Assembly (NCBI GenBank): GCA_963813975.1
Contig: CAWFAP010000007.1
Coordinates: 310,001-374,000 of the forward strand
From: RYN-230 sp963813975
GTDB lineage: Bacteria > Actinomycetota > Actinomycetes > Streptosporangiales > Streptosporangiaceae
Length of the DNA stretch: 64,000 nucleotides
Reading direction: 5' to 3'
Made by a program: the position numbers and the translations under genes
Notes under the pieces: model-generated
Databases searched by the model: none
Told to the model about the DNA's origin: nothing
Seen by the model: only the letters and a program-made list of their open reading frames with translations
Shown here: positions 27,075 through 35,639 of the stretch, in pieces
Layout: every line of letters starts with the position of its first letter
Position numbering within the stretch: the first letter of the stretch is position 1

Positions 27075-29525
27075 CATGCCCAGGGCCTGGCGCAGGAAGT
27101 CCACCTGGAGCAGCAGCAGGTTCTCGGCCACATCCTCCTGCGGGGTCATGTGCGTGACCCCGGACAGCGGCAGCACGCTGTGCGGCCGGCCCGCGGCCAG
27201 CAGCGCCGACGACATCCGCAGCGTGTGCGCGACCACTACGTTGTCGTCCGCCAGGCCGTGGACGAACAGCAGCGGGCGGGTCAGCCTGGGCGCGTCGGCC
27301 AGCAGCGAGGACTGCTCGTACACTTCCGGCTGCTCGTCCGGCAGGCCGAGATAACGCTCGGTGTAGTGGGTGTCGTACAGCCGCCAGTCGATGACCGGGG
27401 CGCCCGCCACCGCGGCGTGGAACACGTCCGGGCGGCGCAGCACCGCCAGCGCCGACAGGTAGCCGCCGAATGACCAGCCGCGGATCGCCACCCGGCTGGT
27501 GTCCAGGTCCGGGCAGCGCGCGGCGGCCGCCTGCAGCGCCTCGACCTGGTCCTCCAGGACCGGCCCGGCCAGGTCGTGCCAGACCGCCCGGTCCCACTCC
27601 GGGCCCCGGCCCGGCGTCCCCCGGCCGTCCGCGACCAGTACCGCGAAGCCCTGCTCAGCCAGCCACTGCGAGGTGAGGAACGCGGCCTGGGCGGCCAGCA
27701 CCCGCTGGGCGTGCGGGCCGCCGTAGGGATCCAGCAGCACCGGCAGCCGGGCCGAGCCCGGTTCGTGCCAGGACGGGAGCAGCAGCGCGCTGCGGATCTC
27801 CCGGGTCCCGGCCGCGAACCGGTCCGGGTGCGGCGCCGGCCCGTTCGGGGGCTCGGCCAGCACGGCGATCTGGGCCACTTCGGTGGGGCCGGGCTCGGCG
27901 GTGGTGTCTTTGAATACCCGGACGGCGGGCCCGGGCTGGCTCATCGTGCGGCTGGTCAGCACCGTGGTGCCCGCGGCCCGGGTCCCCGCGTGCACGCCCC
28001 CGGGCGGGCTGATCTCCCGCAGGCCGCCATTCTCCGGGTCCTCCGGCCGGGCCGGCGCCGGGTGGTCCGGGCAGACGGGGCGGTCCGAGCGGTACAGCCA
28101 CAGGCCGATCGCGGCCGGATCGCCGGCTGACGCGGTGAACAGCACCGCGCCGCCGTCGACACTGAGGACCTCCCGCACCTGCAGGCTGGGCGGGGTGACC
28201 GCGGCCGCGGTGGCGCCTCTCGGCCCGGTGCCTCTCGGCCCGGTGCCTCTGGGGCCGGTGCTTCCGGGGCCGGTGCTTCCGGGCCTGGTACTTCCGGGCT
28301 CTGTGCCGCTGGCCAGCTCGTCCGGCGTGCCGACCAGCAGCCTCCGGGCCCCATCGGCGTCCGCGGCCCAGACGATCCGGCCGTCCCCGGCCCGGGCAGG
28401 CACCCCGGGCACGATGTCCACCCAGTGCGGGTCGGTGTCCTCGCGCAGCACGGTCGTGGCGCCGGTCACCGGGTCCGCGGCGAGCAGCCGGATGACCCGC
28501 TGGTCGCGGCTCTGCACCACGATCAGCGGGTCGCCGCCGGCCTCCCAGGTCACGGTGACCAGGTAGGGGAACGCGGCGCGGTCGGTGTCCACTTCGGTGC
28601 GCCCCCCGTCCAGGCCGGCCAGCAGGAGCGAGACGTCGGCGTTGGGGGTGCCGGCCGCCGGATAGGCCACGACGGCGGGGGGCCGCGCCGGATGGGCCGG
28701 GTCAGCGATGTGCCAGCGGTGGACCGGGGTCTCGTCCACCCGGGCGACCAGGAGGCTGGCCCCGTCCGGGGCCCACCAGTAGCCGCGCATCCGGCCCATC
28801 TCCTCGGCCGCGATGAATTCGGCCAGGCCGTAGGACAGCCCCGGGGTGCCCGCCGGGTCGGCCAGCATGGTGTCCGCGAAACCGGTGCCCGTGTCCGCGG
28901 CACCTGCACCACCGCTAGCGCCAGTAACACCCCCTTCCCCTCTAGCCTCAGCACGCGCACCCACCCCGCCGACCTCGTCGGTCCCAGGCGCAGCCCCGTC
29001 GATCCGCGTCACGTGCAGCGCGCCCTGGTGCACGTAGGCGACCCGCGTGCCGGTGGGGTCGGGCCGCGGATCCAGTGCGGGGGACCGGGCGCCGATCTCC
29101 CGGGGCCCGCTCTGCAGGCCGCTGCTTTCCAGGCCGCCGGTTCCGGGGCCGCCGCCGGTTCCGGGGCGGCCGGAGGTCCCCAGGCCGGCCAGGTACACCC
29201 GGCCGGCCAGGGTGAACGCCGCCACCGTCATCGCCCGGTCCGTGTTGAACCCGACGATCCCCCCGGCCTGCTCCCGGGCGCGCTCGCGGCGGGCCCTCTC
29301 CTGCGGGGACAGGTCCTCGGCCAGGTCCAGCGTGGCCGGATCGGCCACGAGCTCTTCCTGCCGGGTGTCCAGGTGCAGCTGCCACAGGCAGGTCACCGGG
29401 TCAGTGCCGCCCTTGCTGCGCAGGAAGGCGACCCGGCTGCCGTCCGGCGCGACCTTGAACGAGCGCGGGACGCCGAGCGAGAACCGCCTGGTCCTGGCCT
29501 GCTGCCGCGGGAAGCTTTCGGTCAT
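27060..29525 (-). CDS. S9-family prolyl oligopeptidase / dipeptidyl peptidase
   Basis: The C-terminal ~260 residues form an alpha/beta-hydrolase peptidase domain: YGGPHAQRVL, nucleophile GWSFGGY, acid in HGLADDNV, and His in SGVTHM, in the order expected for S9. The N-terminal ~540 residues form the beta-propeller that gates access (DPP IV N-type; MRGYWWAPDGASLLVARVDETPV). It has no clear signal peptide, so it is probably cytosolic. Two Gly/Pro/Thr/Ser-rich repeats interrupt the propeller, the larger at 28216-28305. The start ATG at 29525 gives 821 residues; the frame is open further upstream through non-coding-like sequence shared with mshB. Confidence 0.9.
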   Translation of the reverse strand: MTESFPRQQARTRRFSLGVPRSFKVAPDGSRVAFLRSKGGTDPVTCLWQLHLDTRQEELVADPATLDLAEDLSPQERARRERAREQAGGIVGFNTDRAMTVAAFTLAGRVYLAGLGTSGRPGTGGGPGTGGLESSGLQSGPREIGARSPALDPRPDPTGTRVAYVHQGALHVTRIDGAAPGTDEVGGVGARAEARGEGGVTGASGGAGAADTGTGFADTMLADPAGTPGLSYGLAEFIAAEEMGRMRGYWWAPDGASLLVARVDETPVHRWHIADPAHPARPPAVVAYPAAGTPNADVSLLLAGLDGGRTEVDTDRAAFPYLVTVTWEAGGDPLIVVQSRDQRVIRLLAADPVTGATTVLREDTDPHWVDIVPGVPARAGDGRIVWAADADGARRLLVGTPDELASGTEPGSTRPGSTGPGSTGPRGTGPRGTGPRGATAAAVTPPSLQVREVLSVDGGAVLFTASAGDPAAIGLWLYRSDRPVCPDHPAPARPEDPENGGLREISPPGGVHAGTRAAGTTVLTSRTMSQPGPAVRVFKDTTAEPGPTEVAQIAVLAEPPNGPAPHPDRFAAGTREIRSALLLPSWHEPGSARLPVLLDPYGGPHAQRVLAAQAAFLTSQWLAEQGFAVLVADGRGTPGRGPEWDRAVWHDLAGPVLEDQVEALQAAAARCPDLDTSRVAIRGWSFGGYLSALAVLRRPDVFHAAVAGAPVIDWRLYDTHYTERYLGLPDEQPEVYEQSSLLADAPRLTRPLLFVHGLADDNVVVAHTLRMSSALLAAGRPHSVLPLSGVTHMTPQEDVAENLLLLQVDFLRQALGMTGAT
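28216..28305 (+). repeat. 15-bp tandem repeat, 6 copies, in the S9 peptidase gene
   Basis: Six units start every 15 bp from 28216 (CCTCTCGGCCCGGTG type, later CTTCCGGGGCCGGTG). On the coding minus strand they encode Pro-Gly/Arg-Ser/Gly-Thr blocks in a propeller loop. Confidence 0.85.
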
Positions 29526-29581
29526 GGCCCCGATCCTGCCATTGAGGCAGACCACGGGGCAGGGCACTGGCGGCCGCCAGC

Positions 29582-29587
29582 TAGTCT
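29582..29587 (+). promoter_or_regulatory. -10 box of mshB (leaderless start)
   Basis: TAGTCT is followed by 8 nt and then the GTG start at 29596. No ribosome-binding site intervenes. Confidence 0.5.
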
Positions 29588-29595
29588 CGCTCCGT

Positions 29596-30504
29596 GTGAG
29601 CACCCCAGAGACCGGGGGCGGGCTGCTGCTGGTGCACGCCCACCCCGACGACGAATCCATCGAGACCGGCGCCACCATGGCCAGGTACGCGGCCGCCGGC
29701 GTTCCGGTCACGCTGGTCACCTGCACCCTGGGGGAACTGGGCGAGATCATCCCGGCGGACCTGGCCTACCTGGCCGCGGGCCGCGGCGACCTGCTCGGCA
29801 AGTACCGGATCGGGGAGCTCGACGCCGCCTGCGCCGCGCTTGGCGTCCGGGATCACCGGTTCCTCGGCGGGCCGGGCCGCTGGCGCGACTCCGGCATGAT
29901 GGGCCTGCCCGACAACGACGACCCCGGGTGCTTCTGGCAGGCGGACCTGGGCCAGGCGGTGCCGGACCTGGTGGCCATCATCCGTGAGGTGCGGCCCCGG
30001 GTCATGGTGAGCTACGACGACCGCGGGTTCTACGGGCATCCCGACCACATCCAGGCGCACCGGGTGGCCTGGCGCGCCTTCCAGCTGACCGGGGATCCCG
30101 GCCTGTCCGCCCCCGCGGAGAACGGGGATCCGTGGACGGTGGCCAAGTTCTACGCCACGGCCATGCCGCGCTCGGTGCTGGCGGCGGCGACTGACCTGTC
30201 CGGCCGGGACGGCGAGGCCACGCCGGCCGGGTTCATCGCCGAGCCCGCCGCGGACACCGTGCCCTTCGGGGCCGGGGACGACGAGGTGAGCACCGAGATC
30301 GACGGGTCTGAGTACCTCGGCGCCAAGACGGCCGCGATGCGCGCGCACGCCACCCAGATCACGGTGCGCGAACCTTTCTTCGCCCTGTCCAACTGGGTGG
30401 GCCAGCGCATCCTGGCCCACGAGTACTACACGCTGGTGGCCGGGCCGCGCGGCCCGGCCGGCCCGGCCGGCCGGGAAGCGGACCTGTTCGCCGGCCTGGA
30501 CTAA
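29596..30504 (+). CDS. mshB: Mycothiol deacetylase MshB
   Basis: MshB is the zinc-dependent deacetylase that converts GlcNAc-Ins to GlcN-Ins in mycothiol biosynthesis, the low-molecular-weight thiol pathway of actinobacteria. The zinc motif AHPDDES lies near residue 15 and the second ligand region is DDRGFYGHPDHIQAH. Family features follow to the C-terminus (MRAHATQI, FALSNWVGQ). The GTG at 29596 is chosen because TAGTCT lies 8 nt upstream; the open frame continues upstream but overlaps the divergent S9 gene. Length is 302 residues. It is followed by DUF6113, as in many actinomycetes. Confidence 0.95.
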   Translation: MSTPETGGGLLLVHAHPDDESIETGATMARYAAAGVPVTLVTCTLGELGEIIPADLAYLAAGRGDLLGKYRIGELDAACAALGVRDHRFLGGPGRWRDSGMMGLPDNDDPGCFWQADLGQAVPDLVAIIREVRPRVMVSYDDRGFYGHPDHIQAHRVAWRAFQLTGDPGLSAPAENGDPWTVAKFYATAMPRSVLAAATDLSGRDGEATPAGFIAEPAADTVPFGAGDDEVSTEIDGSEYLGAKTAAMRAHATQITVREPFFALSNWVGQRILAHEYYTLVAGPRGPAGPAGREADLFAGLD

Positions 30505-30538
30505 CCCTGGCCCCGAGCGCGATGGGCAGTGACCCAGC

Positions 30539-30613
30539 CGACTTTTCACGCTGGACGTGCGCTCAAAACGGGTTAGACCACCCGCCGTCACGCACGTGCG
30601 GCGTGGAAAGTCG
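30539..30613 (+). other. Long nested stem-loop between mshB and DUF6113
   Basis: Outer arms 30539-30551 and 30601-30613 pair over 13 positions (one G-U in RNA). A second stem, ACGTGCG (30555-30561) with CGCACGT (30591-30597), is inside, and a third, CGGGT (30569-30573) with ACCCG (30580-30584), closes the tip. The symmetric 3x3 and 7x6 internal loops make it look like a folded RNA or a palindromic repeat element rather than a plain terminator. Confidence 0.6.
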
Positions 30614-30784
30614 TCGCTGGCCCAAAATCCGGTGTCACTGATGAGGCTGATGTTGTCAGTGTGCCGGGGTGGCTCGGAGGGCGACGCGGCCGGGACGGTT
30701 GAGCCGGGGCGCCTGCCTGTGCGTGTCCGGAGTGGCGGCGGCCGGGCGCGAGGTGGGCGCGGTGCGGCGTATAGCCTGCAATCC

Positions 30785-31225
30785 GTGAACAGCTTGCCCA
30801 ATCCGCCCGCGCCGCGGGACGCCCAGGCGTTCGTGACCGGCGGCGCCTACGCGTTGTTGTTCCTGCTGGGCGCGCTGGAAGGGCTGGTCGGCTGCTTCCA
30901 GTTCTCCCGCGAGGTGGGATCCTTCCCGCTGGTGGCCGTGCTGCTGGCCATCGTCCTCCTGGTCACCTGCCTGCTCGGCGCGGCGGGGATGGGGTCGGCG
31001 GCCGGGGCGCTGGTCCCGGCGCTGGGCTGGTTTGGCGTATCGGTGCTGCTGAGCCTGCCCACGGCCGGCGGGAGCGTGATCATCACGAATACGGGGCCGG
31101 GCGAGTGGTACCTGTACGGCGGCTCGGCGTGCGCGGCCGCGGCCGTGGTTCTGGCCTTCGTGCGCCGGAACCGCATCCGACCGCCCCGGACCTCTATGTC
31201 CCGGCGCTCGAGTTTCAGTTCATGA
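30785..31225 (+). CDS. DUF6113-like membrane protein
   Basis: The 146-residue protein has about four hydrophobic helices (AYALLFLLGALEGLVGC, PLVAVLLAIVLLVTCLLGA, VPALGWFGVSVLLSLP, SACAAAAVVLAFV) and no other domain. It resembles the DUF6113 membrane proteins next to mshB in actinomycetes, whose role is unknown; involvement in mycothiol metabolism or transport is only suggested by the neighbourhood. The GTG at 30785 is chosen because conserved-looking sequence (MNSLPNPPAPRDAQAF) begins there. Its stop overlaps the next ATG. Confidence 0.7.
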   Translation: MNSLPNPPAPRDAQAFVTGGAYALLFLLGALEGLVGCFQFSREVGSFPLVAVLLAIVLLVTCLLGAAGMGSAAGALVPALGWFGVSVLLSLPTAGGSVIITNTGPGEWYLYGGSACAAAAVVLAFVRRNRIRPPRTSMSRRSSFSS

Positions 31226-31719
31226 CCGAGGTCAACGGCGCCGACTTCCGGCGCGTCGCCGGCCAGTTCGCCAGCGGCATCATGGTCGTATCCACGCGCA
31301 CTGGCGGCGTGGACCACGCAATGACCGTGACCGCCTTCGCCTCGGTGTCCCTCGACCCGCAGCGGGTGCTGTTCTGCGCCGAGAAGATCGCGCGCTTCCA
31401 CGACGCGGTGCTGGACGCCGGGATCTGGGCGGTCTCCGTCCTGGACGAGGACTCGGAGAAGATCGCCCGCTGGCTCGCGACCCGGGGCCGTCCGCTGGAC
31501 GGCCAGCTGGCCGGGATCGCGCACCACCCGGGCCCGCAGACCGGCGCGCCCGTGCTGGATGAGGCGCTCGGCGTGATCGAGTGCCGGACCACGGCGGTGC
31601 ACGACGGCGGCGACCACAGCATCGTGGTCGGCGAGGTCACCGGGGTCAGCGAGCCGCGCCCGGGCGGCCGGCCGCTGATCCACCACAGCGGCCGGTACCG
31701 CACGCTCAAGGGCGACTGA
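31222..31719 (+). CDS. Flavin reductase-like domain protein
   Basis: The 165 residues match the flavin reductase-like FMN-binding fold: DFRRVAGQFASGIMVVSTRTGG, then DHAMTVTAFASVSLDPQRVLFCAEK, a conserved flavin/substrate-binding signature. Proteins of this type supply reduced flavin to monooxygenases or bind FMN. Its ATG overlaps the DUF6113 stop (ATGA at 31222-31225), so translation is coupled to the membrane protein. The partner oxygenase is not in the window. Confidence 0.88.
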   Translation: MTEVNGADFRRVAGQFASGIMVVSTRTGGVDHAMTVTAFASVSLDPQRVLFCAEKIARFHDAVLDAGIWAVSVLDEDSEKIARWLATRGRPLDGQLAGIAHHPGPQTGAPVLDEALGVIECRTTAVHDGGDHSIVVGEVTGVSEPRPGGRPLIHHSGRYRTLKGD

Positions 31720-31744
31720 CCGGCAGTGCGGGAGTCCGGGCCGC

Positions 31745-32962
31745 TTACCCGCCGATCGCGGCCTCGACCTGGTCCAGTCCCCAGTCCAGGTCCGGCTCAC
31801 TGATCACCAGGGGCGGCGCGAGCCGGATCGCGGTGCCGTGCGTGTCCTTGGCCAGGACGCCCCGCGCCGCGAGCCGCTCGCAGGCGAGGCGGCCGGACAG
31901 CGAGGTGAACTCGATCCCGGCCCACAGGCCTCGGCCGCGCACCTGGCGGACCAGGTCCCCCGGCAGCGCCGACAGCCGGTCGTGCATGTGCGCGCCCAGC
32001 TTCGCAGACCGGTCCTGGTACTCGCCGGTGGCCAGCAGCGCGATCACCTCGCGGCCTACCGCACAGGCCAGCGGGTTCCCGCCGAAGGTCGAGCCGTGCT
32101 GCCCAGGCTGGAAGACGCCGAGGACCTCCCGGGAGGACACGACCGCGGAGACCGGCACGATCCCGCCGCCGAGCGCCTTGCCGAGCAGGTATATGTCAGG
32201 CCGTACCTCCTCGTGCTCGCACGCGAAGGTGGCGCCGGCCCGGCCCAGCCCGGACTGGATCTCGTCGGCGATCATGAGCGCACCGTGCGCTGTGCACAGG
32301 TCGCGTACCGCGGCCAGGTAACCCGGGGGCGGCACGACCACGCCCGCCTCACCCTGGATCGGCTCGATCAGGACGCCCACCACGGTGCGGTCCATTACCT
32401 CGGCCAGCGCGGCGGCGTCCCCGTACGGGACGACGCGGAAGCCGGGGGTGTACGGCCCGAACGAGGCGCGCGCGTCGGGGTCGGTGGAGAAGCTGACGAT
32501 CGTCGTGGTCCGGCCGTGGAAGTTGCCGTCGAACGCCACGATGACCGCCTCGTCGGCGGGGACGCCCTTGACCTCGTACCCCCATTTGCGGGCGGTCTTG
32601 ATCGCCGTTTCCACCGCCTCCGCGCCGGTGTTCATCGGCAGCACCATCTCCATGCCCGCCAGGTCGGCGAGCTCGGCGCAGAACAGGCCGAACTGGTCGT
32701 GGTCGAAGGCCCGGCTGACCAGGGTCACCCGGTCCAGCTGCCGCTGCGCGGCCGCGATCAGGGACGGATGGCGGTGGCCGAAGTTGAGCGCGGAGTAGGC
32801 CGCGAGCATGTCGAGGTAGCGGCGGCCGTCCGCGTCGGTGACCCAGGCGCCCTCCGCCTCGGCGATCACGATGGGCAGTGGGTGATAGTTGTGCGCGCTG
32901 TGCGCCTCGGACAGGGCGCGCAGGTCGTCCGTTCCCACGGTCACGGTGCTTCCCCCTCTCAT
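31745..32962 (-). CDS. rocD: Ornithine aminotransferase
   Basis: This PLP enzyme of class III transfers the delta-amino group of ornithine to 2-oxoglutarate, giving glutamate semialdehyde on the way to proline or glutamate. The motifs fit: NTGAEAVETAIKTARKWGY, IVAFDGNFHGRTTTIVS, ALMIADEIQSGLGRAG, and the PLP lysine in YLLGKALGGGIVPVSAVV. The ATG at 32962 overlaps the ddaH stop (ATGA); an in-frame GTG at 32944 with AGGGGGAA upstream could be used instead. It is cotranscribed with ddaH, so arginine or methylated arginine probably feeds ornithine here. Confidence 0.93.
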   Translation of the reverse strand: MRGGSTVTVGTDDLRALSEAHSAHNYHPLPIVIAEAEGAWVTDADGRRYLDMLAAYSALNFGHRHPSLIAAAQRQLDRVTLVSRAFDHDQFGLFCAELADLAGMEMVLPMNTGAEAVETAIKTARKWGYEVKGVPADEAVIVAFDGNFHGRTTTIVSFSTDPDARASFGPYTPGFRVVPYGDAAALAEVMDRTVVGVLIEPIQGEAGVVVPPPGYLAAVRDLCTAHGALMIADEIQSGLGRAGATFACEHEEVRPDIYLLGKALGGGIVPVSAVVSSREVLGVFQPGQHGSTFGGNPLACAVGREVIALLATGEYQDRSAKLGAHMHDRLSALPGDLVRQVRGRGLWAGIEFTSLSGRLACERLAARGVLAKDTHGTAIRLAPPLVISEPDLDWGLDQVEAAIGG

Positions 32963-33807
32963 GGCCGGAGTTCCAGTGTGCAGCACTTGGGGCCGCCGCC
33001 GGCTTTGCGGAATTCGGACATGTCCACCGGCACGGGCTCGAACCCGCGTGCCGAGAGCTGGGCCGCCAGCGCCATGGCCTGGGCCGGCAGGACCACGTGG
33101 TGCCCGTCGCTGACCGCGTTCAGGCCGAGTACCGCGGCGTCCTCGTCGGTGGCCTCGATGAGCTCGGTGAAGCACGCGGCGAGGGCGGCCCGCCCGGCGC
33201 CGTCGAACGCGGCCGGGTAGTAGGCGGCGGTGCCGGCGCCGAGCACGCACAGGGCCGTGTCCAGGTGGTAGAACCGGGGATCCACCAGGCGGAGGCTGAC
33301 CACCGGCAGCCCGAAGAGCTGCTCGAGATCGTGCCGGACGCCCGGATCGGTGCGGAAGCCGTGCCCGGCCAGGATCACCTGGCCCGCGTGCACGATGTCC
33401 CCCTCACCCTCGTTGATGCGCTGCGGCTCGTGCACCGCGGTGAAGCCGCGGGCGCGGAACCAGTCGAGGTAGGCCGGTCCCTCCGCGGCCCGCTCCGGAT
33501 GCCGGAACCGGGCCCCCAGCACGGTGCCTCCGATGACCGTGCCGCCGTTGGCCGCGAAGACCATGTCCGGAAGGCCGGGCCGGGCGGCGATGAGCTCGAC
33601 CGAGTGGCCCAGCGAGCGGTAGGTGTCGCGCAGCAGCTGCCACTGGAGCATGGCCCGCGAGGTGTCGACGGGCTCCCCGCTGGCCATCCAGGGGTTGATG
33701 GAGTACTGGACCGCGAAGTGGTCCGGGGGGCACATCAGGTACGCCCGGGGCTGGGCGAGCCTGGATTGCAGAGCTGCGGCCCTGGTGGTGGGGTACGTCT
33801 CGGTCAT
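32959..33807 (-). CDS. ddaH: Dimethylarginine dimethylaminohydrolase-like amidinotransferase
   Basis: The guanidine-modifying fold is shown by YLMCPPDHFAVQYSINPWM, NGGTVIGGTVLG, EGEGDIVHAG and the terminal cysteine motif GGGPKCCTLEL that holds the nucleophile. DDAH hydrolyses methylated arginine to citrulline and dimethylamine; the family also includes arginine dihydrolases giving ornithine directly, so the coupling to rocD would suit that reaction better. The ATG at 33807 has GAGGAGG upstream. The same ddaH-rocD pair with a nearby AsnC-type regulator exists, as I recall, in M. tuberculosis (Rv2323c-Rv2322c). Confidence 0.88.
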   Translation of the reverse strand: MTETYPTTRAAALQSRLAQPRAYLMCPPDHFAVQYSINPWMASGEPVDTSRAMLQWQLLRDTYRSLGHSVELIAARPGLPDMVFAANGGTVIGGTVLGARFRHPERAAEGPAYLDWFRARGFTAVHEPQRINEGEGDIVHAGQVILAGHGFRTDPGVRHDLEQLFGLPVVSLRLVDPRFYHLDTALCVLGAGTAAYYPAAFDGAGRAALAACFTELIEATDEDAAVLGLNAVSDGHHVVLPAQAMALAAQLSARGFEPVPVDMSEFRKAGGGPKCCTLELRP

Positions 33808-33938
33808 CGAGCCTCCTCTCGGCAGCCATGGATCAGCGCATCCAGCGTATGGCTTGCGGAGAGGCACAGATATGCGCATGACCTGCAACTCGACCGAGAT
33901 TCGTTGCGAAGTCCGAGGCTCAGCCGAAGAAACGTTGC

Positions 33939-33976
33939 GTGTTAACACAAACGAGCGCCCGTTTACACTGCTGTAA
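33939..33976 (-). promoter_or_regulatory. Palindromes in the ddaH upstream region
   Basis: Two short inverted repeats lie in the AT-richer ~190 bp between cysS and ddaH: the perfect 10-bp palindrome GTGTTAACAC (33939-33948) and TTACA-CTGC-TGTAA (33963-33976). They are candidate binding sites for a regulator of ddaH-rocD; no regulator gene is adjacent. Confidence 0.4.
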
Positions 33977-33994
33977 CAATCGGGTGGCCCGGAG

Positions 33995-35419
33995 TCAGCC
34001 GGCGCGGACGTTCCACGCCTGGCCCTGCGGCGTGTCCGTGACCGTGACGCCGAGCGTGCCGAGCTCATCGCGGAGCCGGTCCGCGGCAGCCCAGTCGGCG
34101 GCGGCCCGGGCGGCGGCCCGCGCCTCGAGCATCTCCGCCGCCCCGTCCGGGAGCGGCCTCGGCGCGGGCGCCCGGCCGATGTCCCGCGCCAGGTCCAGCC
34201 CGAGCAGGTGGTCCACGTGGGCGAACGTCTCGAACTTGGACCCGGGCGGGATCTCGCTGTCCTTCTCCAGGGCGCGCAGGACCCGCAGCGCCGCGGGGGT
34301 GTCCAGGTCATCATCGAAGGCCGCGTTGAAATCGCCGATGTACTCCGCGCACATCGCCTTGCTCGGCGAGGTGGCCCACTCCGCCACCCGTTCCCGCCAC
34401 CGCCGCAGGGTCCGGTCCGCGGCCTCCAGCACCGCCCAGGTCAGGTTCAGCTGCTGGCGGTAGCGGTGGTCCAGGAACGCGAGCCGCAGCGCCAGCGGGT
34501 CCAGTTCACGGGCGGGCAGGTCGGCCAGCAAGACCACGTTGCCGGTCGACTTGGCCATCTTGCGGCCCTCGAACAGCAGGTGCTCGCCGTGCGCCCAGTG
34601 CTGGATCACCTCGTGGCCGGTCACCGAGTTGGACTGGGCCCTCTCGTCCTCGTGGTGCGGGAAGCGCAGGTCAATACCGCCGGTGTGCACGTCGATGGTC
34701 TCGCCCAGGTAGTGCAGCGACATCGCCGAGCACTCGGTGTGCCAGCCCGGGAAGCCGGTGCCCCAGGGGGATTCGTAGGTCAGTTCCCGCCCCGCTCGCG
34801 CCGCCTTCCACAGGGCCCAGTCCGCGTGGAAGCGCTTGTCCGTGTCCACGCTCTGCTGGCCATCACGGGCCCCGCTGCGGTGGCCGGGCCGCAGGTCGCC
34901 GAGCCGGTTGCCGGACAGCTCGCCGTAGCTGGGGAAGGACCGGGCGTCGAAATACACCGAGCCGCTGGGGACCGCGTAAGCGTGGCCGGCCTCCACCAGC
35001 CGGGCGATGAGGCCGATCATCATGCCGATGGATTCCGAGGCCCGCGGGTAGACGTCGGCCGGGTGGATATTCAGCGCGGCACAGTCGGCGTGGAAGGCCT
35101 CCTCGTAGTACCGGGCCAGGTCGAGCGGGCTCTTCCCCTCGGCCTGGGCCTGGACCAGGACCTTATCCTCGCCCTCGGGGTCGATTTCGGTGTCGTCGAC
35201 TAGGTGCCCCACGTCGGTGATGTTCTGGCAGCTGGTGACCAGCAGCCGGTGCCGCCCGGCGGTGCGGCGGATCAGGTCGGCCAGCAGGTAGGAGCGCAGG
35301 TTGCCGACGTGGGCGGGGCGGTACACCGTCGGCCCGCAGCTGTAGACACTGAGCCGGCCGCGGCGCACGGGCTCGATGGTCTCGACCTGCCTGGTCCGGG
35401 TGTCATAGAGGCGGAGCAC
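33995..35419 (-). CDS. cysS: Cysteine-tRNA ligase
   Basis: Class I synthetase charging tRNA-Cys. The HIGH-like motif PAHVGN is near residue 40, zinc ligands include CGPTVY and the FPHHEDE segment, and the KMSKS motif appears as KMAKS. The length, 474 residues, fits CysS rather than the shorter mycothiol enzyme MshC. The C-terminal anticodon-binding region is recognisable. The GTG at 35419 is chosen because LRLYDTRTR begins the family and TAGGCT lies 7 nt ahead. A strong in-frame ATG does not occur nearby. A neighbouring 48-codon ORF ends in its promoter. Confidence 0.93.
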   Translation of the reverse strand: MLRLYDTRTRQVETIEPVRRGRLSVYSCGPTVYRPAHVGNLRSYLLADLIRRTAGRHRLLVTSCQNITDVGHLVDDTEIDPEGEDKVLVQAQAEGKSPLDLARYYEEAFHADCAALNIHPADVYPRASESIGMMIGLIARLVEAGHAYAVPSGSVYFDARSFPSYGELSGNRLGDLRPGHRSGARDGQQSVDTDKRFHADWALWKAARAGRELTYESPWGTGFPGWHTECSAMSLHYLGETIDVHTGGIDLRFPHHEDERAQSNSVTGHEVIQHWAHGEHLLFEGRKMAKSTGNVVLLADLPARELDPLALRLAFLDHRYRQQLNLTWAVLEAADRTLRRWRERVAEWATSPSKAMCAEYIGDFNAAFDDDLDTPAALRVLRALEKDSEIPPGSKFETFAHVDHLLGLDLARDIGRAPAPRPLPDGAAEMLEARAAARAAADWAAADRLRDELGTLGVTVTDTPQGQAWNVRAG

Positions 35420-35426
35420 ACCTGAC

Positions 35427-35432
35427 AGCCTA
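35427..35432 (-). promoter_or_regulatory. -10 box of cysS (leaderless start)
   Basis: TAGGCT (minus strand, 35432 to 35427) is 7 nt ahead of the GTG at 35419, and it overlaps the stop codon of the 48-aa ORF. Confidence 0.45.
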
Positions 35433-35576
35433 TGAGGGATCCCGGGCGGTGCCTGGCCCGTGGTGCCCCGGCTGCAGCCGGCCGGGGGCCCGGGCCGAAG
35501 TGCGTGTAGGCCGCCTCCTGACGACCGTGACCGTGAAGGGGTGGGCGACATCGCTGGGACTGGTCACAGCTGTCAT
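35430..35576 (-). CDS. Possible small protein (48 aa) before cysS
   Basis: This short ORF has one of the strongest ribosome-binding sites in the window (AGGAAGGAGGGG, 3 nt or more ahead of the ATG at 35576). The peptide MTAVTSPSDVAHPFTVTVVR is followed by an Arg/Pro-rich tail and matches no family I know. Its stop overlaps the cysS -10 box. It could be a small protein, a leader peptide, or the remnant of a larger frameshifted gene. The ~60-bp gap to dapC holds nothing else. Confidence 0.4.
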   Translation of the reverse strand: MTAVTSPSDVAHPFTVTVVRRRPTRTSARAPGRLQPGHHGPGTARDPS

Positions 35577-35639
35577 GCTCCCCTCCTTCCTAGCGCCAGC
35601 AACCGTGCCGGGCCGGTAGCTCCGGCGGCTTCGAAAGGG

